Assembly (NCBI RefSeq): GCF_023278565.1
Contig: NC_064681.1
Location: forward strand, 3,596,001-3,660,000
Direction: 5' to 3'
DNA length: 64,000 nt
Origin: Colletotrichum lupini
Lineage: Eukaryota; Ascomycota; Sordariomycetes; Glomerellales; Glomerellaceae
Made by a program: the position numbers and the translations under genes. Shown one piece after another: positions 58,332 through 64,000 of the stretch; positions within the stretch are counted from its first letter, which is position 1, and every line of letters starts with the position of its first letter. Below the pieces are notes generated by a model. That model was not told the DNA's origin. It ran no database searches and was given only the letters and a program-made list of their open reading frames with translations.

Positions 58332-58694
58332 TTATATGACCCGGAACATGTTTTCTTTGACACCTCTTTTCAATCCTTCGGCCTTTCCGCCTTCGTACTC
58401 AACCCCAGATGCGCCGCCGTCTCCTGAGATGCCCTCGAGCTTCAATCGCAGCTCCTCATCCTGCTCTGCTATAGTCTTCTTCCTCTTTTCCGACTGTGCA
58501 TTGGCACTGGCGGGCGATTTCGTTTCCACTGTATCTTTGCGAGCGGTCGTCTTGGAAGTTGCGGTGTGTGGCGAGGCGGTACTGAGACGCGTTGAGAGAT
58601 TGAGCGCGTTTATTCTACCCGACGCGGCCGACACGCGTCTTGATGTCGGAGTGAGCAATCTCAGCGGCGACTTGGTGATGATTTTCCGTAGCAT
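58332..58694 (-). CDS. Small conserved fungal protein, probably mitochondrial
   Basis: 120 residues from the ATG at 58,694; the frame is open upstream to 58,865 (177 residues) but the added part is atypical. The N-terminus (MLRKIITKSPLRLLTPTSRR) is rich in Arg, Leu and Ser and lacks acids for ~45 residues, as expected of a mitochondrial presequence. A Thr/Ser/Lys-rich stretch follows, then an acidic segment ending in the well-formed block LEGISGDGGASGVEYEGGK and a basic end KRGVKENMFRVI. I believe this C-terminal block recurs in small uncharacterised Pezizomycotina proteins, but cannot name a family. Function unknown. Confidence 0.65.
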   Translation of the reverse strand: MLRKIITKSPLRLLTPTSRRVSAASGRINALNLSTRLSTASPHTATSKTTARKDTVETKSPASANAQSEKRKKTIAEQDEELRLKLEGISGDGGASGVEYEGGKAEGLKRGVKENMFRVI

Positions 58695-59978
58695 TTGATA
58701 CTTGTGGTTGATCCGTCTGGGGATAGCGAAGTTGGTGAGGTCAGAATTCAACAAAGGATGTAGGTGTACATTTTCGTCGTCTTTCGTCACGCTTGTTTCA
58801 TAGATGGCCCATGCTTCCCCCAGAGGCGGAATAGCTAGCGAGAGACCCCCGATGAAAACGGTCACGTAGATTGAGAACGGGTGAGCCAGCAGTTTACCAC
58901 AATTTACATGTCATATGGCATGTTCACACCTGACCGTTTTGGGGAGCTCCTCAGGAGATGTATATTTGGATGTCCTCCTGGGTCCTCATGCTCCATCAGT
59001 CCAAACAACAGCCATTGTCAGACCGGAGAGATTTCTTATGTAATGCGCTCAGAGGATCACCTAGGCACAAGACTTGTCTCCTTCATTCATCCTCCGTACC
59101 ACGCAATCAACTTAAATGGACTCTGAAAGTCTAGGCGAAGGGAGTTTTCACGGAAAATGAGTGATACGATATATACAGGGCATGCAGCTTCAAGACTTTG
59201 GTGAAGCTCATGAGCTACCTATACGTCGTTGCGTGAAGGGGCAGCCTCTCTTCGCGCCGGTGAAGATCACAAGCCCTTCCGGCGGCTTTACAGTTGAGAT
59301 CTGCACAGGGATGCGATCCAAAATTTCAGGTCTCTCATCGAAGGGAAACATCGCCTTCTGACAAGAGGAAACATTCAGCTACCTACACCACAATGCAATG
59401 CGTGTGACGTAACATATCCGTCCTCGGAGCCGAACATAATCTCTCCTGAGCCTTTAGTTGGAGCACACGGCACCGCAGCAGCAGTGGCTGTGCCGCTCTG
59501 CCTTACTAACCGACTCCATCAGGGCTTCTCCGAGACAAGGTTGCACATCCTTCGCGACGACACCGCCAATGACCTAAAAGGCCTGTAAATCATGGCCCAT
59601 TTTAGAGCCCGAATTTAGGTGCCTAGTCAGCTTCCAGAACAAGACCCCTTATCACAGGGCGCACCGTTTTCCTTGGCTGCAGCGTGTGACAACACCTGAG
59701 CTGGGCGTGGCCTCATTTCGAGCTCTGCTCAGCCACTTATGGTTGTTCCTTACGTTGGCGAATATGTTACAATCGCTTGCAGCGGCGAGAAAGGAGGAGC
59801 GCATGAGTGCTTTATTTGAGGGTGATACACCCCACGCCGAGGCACGCCCAACACGGAGTCTTTGACTACACAGCATTCACCTCTCAAGTTCGTTCCTCAG
59901 TAACAGCTGGAACTGCACCATACTAGCGAAAACCAAAACAACCCAACCAGCAATCGCAACTAAAACACATCGCTCAAA
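58695..59978. other. Intergenic, divergent, 1.3 kb
   Basis: Between the small basic protein (-) and the next gene (+); holds both promoters. The 50 bp before 59,979 are A/C-rich (accaaaacaacccaacc...), typical of a fungal 5' leader. No other gene recognised. Confidence 0.4.
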
Positions 59979-60815
59979 ATGACAGCAAAACCCTCCATGC
60001 TTGATGTTGACGTGGAACCGCCAACTTATGACAATACCGTCAGCGACTCAAGGGCACAGCTCAGCTGTGGAGAAACACCAACCTTGTTCCTGGATAAAAC
60101 GACAATCTTCGCCCATACCTCACCACCTCGCGCGCTCTATGAGCTGAGTAACGTTGTGACTGACGCAAAGTCATTGGTGTATGGAGTTCAAAAAGTGGTT
60201 TACAGAGTCTCTTCAGAAGCTGGCAGCGACAAAGTGAGAACCAGATTGGACCACATCTACGACTTCACACAGGACCCACTCAAGGGACTCGAAAGTTTCA
60301 GTATGCAGCTGAACGATGTCACGGTTATTCAGGGTCAGATGAGCTCTAAGAGAACATATAAGGAAGTCTACCTGATGCCCGGCGTCTCTGGGTGGAAGGT
60401 AAAAGATCACTTCAAGGCCGGCGATAGCGCGGTGCACCAGATGAAGCACCAAGATGAGATCCACTGGAAAAACATGAAGGGAGAAGTTGTCGCTATTGAG
60501 TCAGTCGCAAAGAGAGACAAGGAAAAGAAACTATTAAGCATGCCCCAGTTGGATGTCATACTCCCTATGGACCACAAGGAGTTGGACCTGTTGGTAACAA
60601 GCTGGATGGCGAGGCTCTGGAGGCAGTCAGCTGATGAAACCAAGGACCCCATGACCTGGAAAGACTGTAAGTGTTTTGCTCCCCAGCATTGTCCATCGCT
60701 TGGAATTTCTGCACAATCACATACTGATTTCTGCATGCACGCAGTCAAGGAGATTTCCAAGATCGCCCTTAGCAGAAACAAGCTCGGAAACACTTGGGCG
60801 TTAGGTGGAGTCTGA
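59979..60815 (+). CDS. Hypothetical protein, 252 residues
   Basis: Exons 59979-60666 and 60745-60815. The 78-bp intron (GTAAGT...GCAG) is a multiple of three without a stop, so the unspliced frame stays open (278 residues); splice signals and the cysteine-rich, atypical intron translation favour splicing. Seen: an acidic N-terminus, TLFLDKTTIFAHTSPPRALYEL, and alternating beta-type segments up to ~residue 200. This resembles compact fungal proteins with a tubby/LURP-like beta-barrel, but the resemblance is weak and I do not assign a family. No signal peptide or membrane helix. Function unknown. Confidence 0.75.
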   Translation: MTAKPSMLDVDVEPPTYDNTVSDSRAQLSCGETPTLFLDKTTIFAHTSPPRALYELSNVVTDAKSLVYGVQKVVYRVSSEAGSDKVRTRLDHIYDFTQDPLKGLESFSMQLNDVTVIQGQMSSKRTYKEVYLMPGVSGWKVKDHFKAGDSAVHQMKHQDEIHWKNMKGEVVAIESVAKRDKEKKLLSMPQLDVILPMDHKELDLLVTSWMARLWRQSADETKDPMTWKDCKCFAPQHCPSLGISAQSHTDFCMHAVKEISKIALSRNKLGNTWALGGV

Positions 60816-61789
60816 GAGTTGTACTTGTAGGGCAGACTGGATAACTAAAGTACTTTGAAGTAGTTGCTTACGTAGCGACGTTAGTGGATAGGCCAGGAGC
60901 GGCTAAAGATACCCTTGATTTCGAGCACAGCGACGAAGTAACAGGGAAAGACTTATCATAATGATGGAATGTTTCTAGGAATTTGATATTGAAGGGTGCC
61001 TAACTCATCATCCAGAATGATAAACCTCAGGGTAACAACGGATCTTAAGCCTGGATCTTACACCTGATCGTGACTGTTGTCATCCAATCGTCGACTTGGA
61101 ATCGTTTCTCTCGCACCCGGTTGTAGTTTCAATTCCAGACTTGACAGTTCCTTGCGGACGCCACAATCGGCCTGATAGGCAGAGAGATGAAGTGAGGTCC
61201 TGAAGTTATTTAAGGTCTCGTGCAGTGCTTGAGTTCAAATTTACCCAAGTTGTTGCACCTCAAGCGTCGCTTTAAGGCCGGCATGGTTAGCAAGGATCCC
61301 GCTCCACATTGGGTGGTAAGGTGAATCAAATAAGGAAACTATGCTAGCTATGATGATATATGGACACGCATCCATAAAGCACGCATCAGTCGGATATCGT
61401 ATTCCTCACGACGCGCCTAGTCTCCCAGCAAGACCTCAAACAAGAAAGAATCCCTGATGGCAGCCACTAAGCACGTGGCCTGACAGTGCGGGGCAGTGGG
61501 AAGTGCTCAATGCAGTTGGTGATCATACGACGACCCGACTGACATTATTTCCGCGGTGATACCGACACACTTTCGGTACCGGGAACTTTGGGACGACAAA
61601 GTAACGCCACGAGAGGAGAAAGCACAGTACGTCGTCACTTACCGGGCTTCCGTTCGTCCAGCCTCCAACTACATAAGTGCGTCTCTCCATCTTCAAGCTT
61701 CCGCTTCATGTTCCCACCCATCACTTTGACTGCCATAAGTAATAATTCTTTCCGAACAAAACTCGATAGCAACACTTACACCTACCACC
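60816..61789. other. Intergenic, 1.0 kb
   Basis: Promoter side of the dehydrogenase gene. CT-rich stretches near 61,675-61,735 fit a fungal core promoter or leader. No other feature seen. Confidence 0.4.
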
Positions 61790-63106
61790 ATGAGAGCTGC
61801 AAGATATTACGGCAAGGAAGATATCAGGATCGAACAGGTTCCAGAGCCACCATGTGGCCCTCATCAGATCAAAGTGAGATTTCCCCAGTGTATCCTCCTA
61901 AGTACATAGTCCGCCCGGCATCTACCCCGCGCGGGGAAGATGGAGGGACTGTAACATTACTTTTGGAGTTCAGACTTGACACTGACACGCACTTCACCTT
62001 TCCCCAGATTGCCCCGGCATTCGTCGGTATCTGCGGGACTGATCTCCATGAATACCTCGGCGGCCCTAACTTCTGCCCCTCCTCTAGACATCCGGTCACA
62101 GGCGACCAGATTCCCGTGACGCTTGGCCATGAATTCTCTGGCATCATCAAGGAGATAGGCTCAGAAGTCAAGCAGGAGCATCTCAAAATCGGCCTCCCTT
62201 GCGCCGTGCAGCCTACGATTTACTGCGGTAAGTGTGCTGCTTGCAAGGCCGGTGCCGAGAATGCGTGCCACACAGGCGGATTCATCGGACTGAGCGGCTG
62301 GGGTGGCGGCCTGAGCGAGGCGGTGTCGGTGCCCGCGGATCAGGTCTTCCCTTTGCCTGAGGGCATCCCTCTCGAGCTGGGCGCCTTGGTGGAGCCGCTT
62401 TCGGTAGCTTGGCATGCCGTCTCTGCCACTACCGTCACGTCAGAGTCCAATGTTTTGGTGATGGGAGGCGGTCCGATCGGGCTGGCCGCTGTATTGTGTT
62501 TGAAGGCGAAGGGGGTTTCGAATATCATGGTAGCGGAGATTGCCACCGCCAGGCAAAATTTCGCAAAGGAGTTTGGAGCAGCACACATCATTGATCCCAA
62601 GAGCCAAGATGTTATGGAGGAGGTGATGAAGATTACTGGTGGCATTGGCGCTGATGTCACACTTGACTGCGCAGGTGTACCGGCTAGGTGTGTAGTCCGT
62701 CCATTTTTCTTGCAGTTCTTTTGCTAACACTTGGAATAGTGTCAAAGCTGCGTGCATGGCCGTCAAGACACGCGGCACGGTCATCAATGTTGCGATCTGG
62801 GAGAAGGAAATTCCCTTCAACCCAAATTGGGTAACGTGGAGAGAAAGCTCGTATAAGTCTGTACTTGGATATCAGAAGAAGGATTATCAGGCCGTGATTG
62901 AGAACTTGAAAACAGGTAAGGAGTCTCGAATATCCCCTTTACACGAACCACTACTTACTTATAGGTCGTTAGGAGCCCTCAAGCCTGCCTCCATGATCAC
63001 GAGGAAGATTCCTTTGGAGGATCTTGTAGAACATGGTATCAAGGCGTTGATTACGGATAAGGACAACCAAGTCAAGGTTTTGGTTGATGTTGGTGCTTCT
63101 CTATGA
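61790..63106 (+). CDS. Zn-dependent medium-chain dehydrogenase, (R,R)-2,3-butanediol dehydrogenase-like
   Basis: Cytosolic NAD(P)-dependent alcohol dehydrogenase. Exons 61790-61873, 62008-62687, 62740-62915 and 62973-63106 give 357 residues. The last intron must end at gtcgttag (62,972), 8 nt beyond a nearer ATAG, to keep GALKPASMITRKI in frame. Seen: GICGTDLHEYL and GHEFSG with catalytic-zinc ligands (Cys, His, Glu), the structural-zinc set CGKCAACKAGAENAC, the family step GALVEPLSVAWHAV, the Rossmann loop GGGPIGLAA, and DCAGVPASVKAA. All key residues are intact. Fungal BDH-like enzymes interconvert acetoin and butanediol or oxidise other diols; the exact substrate is open. The first intron (134 bp) is longer than usual here. 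Confidence 0.92.
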
Positions 63107-63289
63107 GATATGATGACACGGCGTGATGAGCTGAGTCTGTAGGAAGAGCCATCAGACGATCCGCCTTGACATGGGGTAGGCTTCGAAGGAGGGAATTTCA
63201 ACAATGTATTTTTGCTATGCTTGCACTACGTATTTGTATCGTATGAATCGATGAAAACCAAATCCATCTTATGGGTCCTACTCGAGTCT

Positions 63290-63645
63290 CTATTTCTTGC
63301 AGAAACAGCCACACTTGCCTTCAGCCTCGTTCACACTCTGAAGCACAAAACCAGCTCCGCACTTTCCTTCATGTCAGCACATGTTACGCGACAACTTTAC
63401 TGTGCATCTTCTCAGGTGAGCAAATCACTTACCTCACGCGGACAAGCCGTCGTGCAAACTCCCTCGATACCTCTGCACGCAGCGTTTGAGAGCTGTCGGG
63501 AATGTTAGAAAGTTTGAATCATTTTCCAGGGTACCCATAAGCTTACGTTATTGTTGGCAAAGGCTCTGCAGTAGGACTTCTGGGCAGCTGCCTGACCGAC
63601 AAGGGCCATGGAAAGAATTACCGAGAGAATAGTAGGTAATTGCAT
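63290..63645 (-). CDS. Small secreted cysteine-rich peptide, defensin-like cysteine pattern
   Basis: Three short exons, 63547-63645, 63433-63492 and 63290-63361, all phase 0, give 76 residues; each exon is too short to stand out as an open frame. Introns are GTAAGC...CAG (54 bp) and GTAAGT...AAAG (71 bp). Seen: a signal peptide (MQLPTILSVILSMALVGQAAA) cleaved near residue 21-22, then a ~54-residue mature part with eight cysteines at 26, 39, 46, 50, 54, 70, 72 and 74. The C-x3-C (46-50) and C-x-C (70-72-74) spacing resembles the cysteine-stabilised alpha-beta fold of defensins. The role could be antimicrobial or host-directed (effector-like); sequence alone cannot tell. It lies ~150 bp from a RIP-type AT-rich block. 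The third acceptor is the least certain point. Confidence 0.72.
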
Positions 63646-63792
63646 TTTGAACTAAGGTTTCGGGGGGTATGATGCTGTCGAGTATCTGTTAAGGAGAGAC
63701 GTAATGTGACTTAGAGATGTGAAAAGTATTAAAGTTCTCTAGTTCAGTAATTTGAGAAATTGTACGGCAGACTATAAGAGGCACTCTGCCAA

Positions 63793-64000
63793 AACACTTT
63801 TTTTATATATTAAAGTAGAAATCGTATTTTATAGTCACCCCACTACTTAGGATAGGGTTTAGACTAGTATAGTAACCTATAAATAGGGGTTATAAAGATT
63901 TACGGCTTAAAAAATACTTTAATTTTATAATATATTAGACCGTATAGCGGTATATAAAATCGCGTAATATCGTACCCCGATATAAAAAAATTTTCTCTTT
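63793..64000. mobile_element. Edge of a third RIP-type AT-rich block, cut by the window end
   Basis: From about 63,793 the composition switches abruptly to TA-rich, stop-filled DNA like the two other blocks (for example tataaataggggttataaag, aaaatcgcgtaatatcg). It most likely is another RIP-mutated transposon. The element type cannot be told from ~200 bp. Confidence 0.6.

Overview
The window looks like nuclear DNA of a filamentous ascomycete (Pezizomycotina). The grounds are short GT-AG introns of about 50-90 bp in most genes, Pezizomycotina-type families (Zn2Cys6 regulator, HET domain, DUF3176, GH76/DFG5, OPT, STAND N-terminal domain), and two ~7 kb blocks plus a third edge block of extremely AT-rich, stop-riddled DNA. 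Those blocks bear the signature of repeat-induced point mutation (RIP; C:G to T:A) acting on retrotransposons. The species cannot be named from the sequence. I saw no rRNA, tRNA or CRISPR array.

Layout. (1) 1-13.4 kb, transport and metabolism: 5'-cut allantoate-type MFS permease (+), DUF3176 membrane protein (-), type-B carboxylesterase (-), Aro8-like aminotransferase (+), NCS1 nucleobase/allantoin-type permease (-) carrying an in-frame solo LTR, Zn2Cys6 transcription factor (-). (2) 15.4-18.1 kb: small single-pass membrane protein with a Gly/Tyr/Gln-rich tail (+) and a GH76 DFG5/DCW1-like cell-wall mannosidase (-). (3) 20.5-25.0 kb: a protein with a STAND-type N-terminal domain (+) beside a HET-domain protein (+), an incompatibility-type pair. 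(4) 25.0-29.4 kb: gene-poor. (5) 29.4-33.6 kb: OPT oligopeptide transporter (+) and a double-GFA-domain protein (-). (6) 33,975-40,958: RIP-mutated LINE-type retrotransposon, minus orientation, with a 14-bp target duplication. (7) 41.8-49.5 kb: cupin (+), a broken short-chain dehydrogenase (+), a CMLE-type lactonase with an in-frame stop (-), a DAPG-hydrolase (PhlG)-like protein (-), and the 5' part of a PrpF-like isomerase (+). (8) 49,720-56,813: a full-length RIP-mutated Ty1/copia element (minus orientation, 205-bp LTRs, 5-bp target duplication) splitting that PrpF gene; its 3' part resumes at 56,819. (9) 58.3-63.3 kb: small basic conserved protein (-), hypothetical protein (+), Zn-dependent butanediol-dehydrogenase-like enzyme (+). 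(10) 63.29-63.65 kb: a three-exon, eight-cysteine secreted peptide gene (-) at the edge of a third RIP-type block that runs off the window.

How it fits together. The left part could serve uptake and breakdown of a nitrogen-containing or ester substrate (two permeases, esterase, aminotransferase, regulator); that is inference from proximity only. The 42-58 kb part holds several families linked to aromatic ring catabolism (CMLE-type lactonase, PhlG-like hydrolase, PrpF/GalD-type isomerase, cupin, SDR). Three of these are visibly damaged (frameshift, nonsense codon, transposon), which suggests a decaying catabolic neighbourhood. The same copia family accounts for two events: an unmutated solo LTR in the NCS1 permease and the RIP-mutated full element in PrpF.
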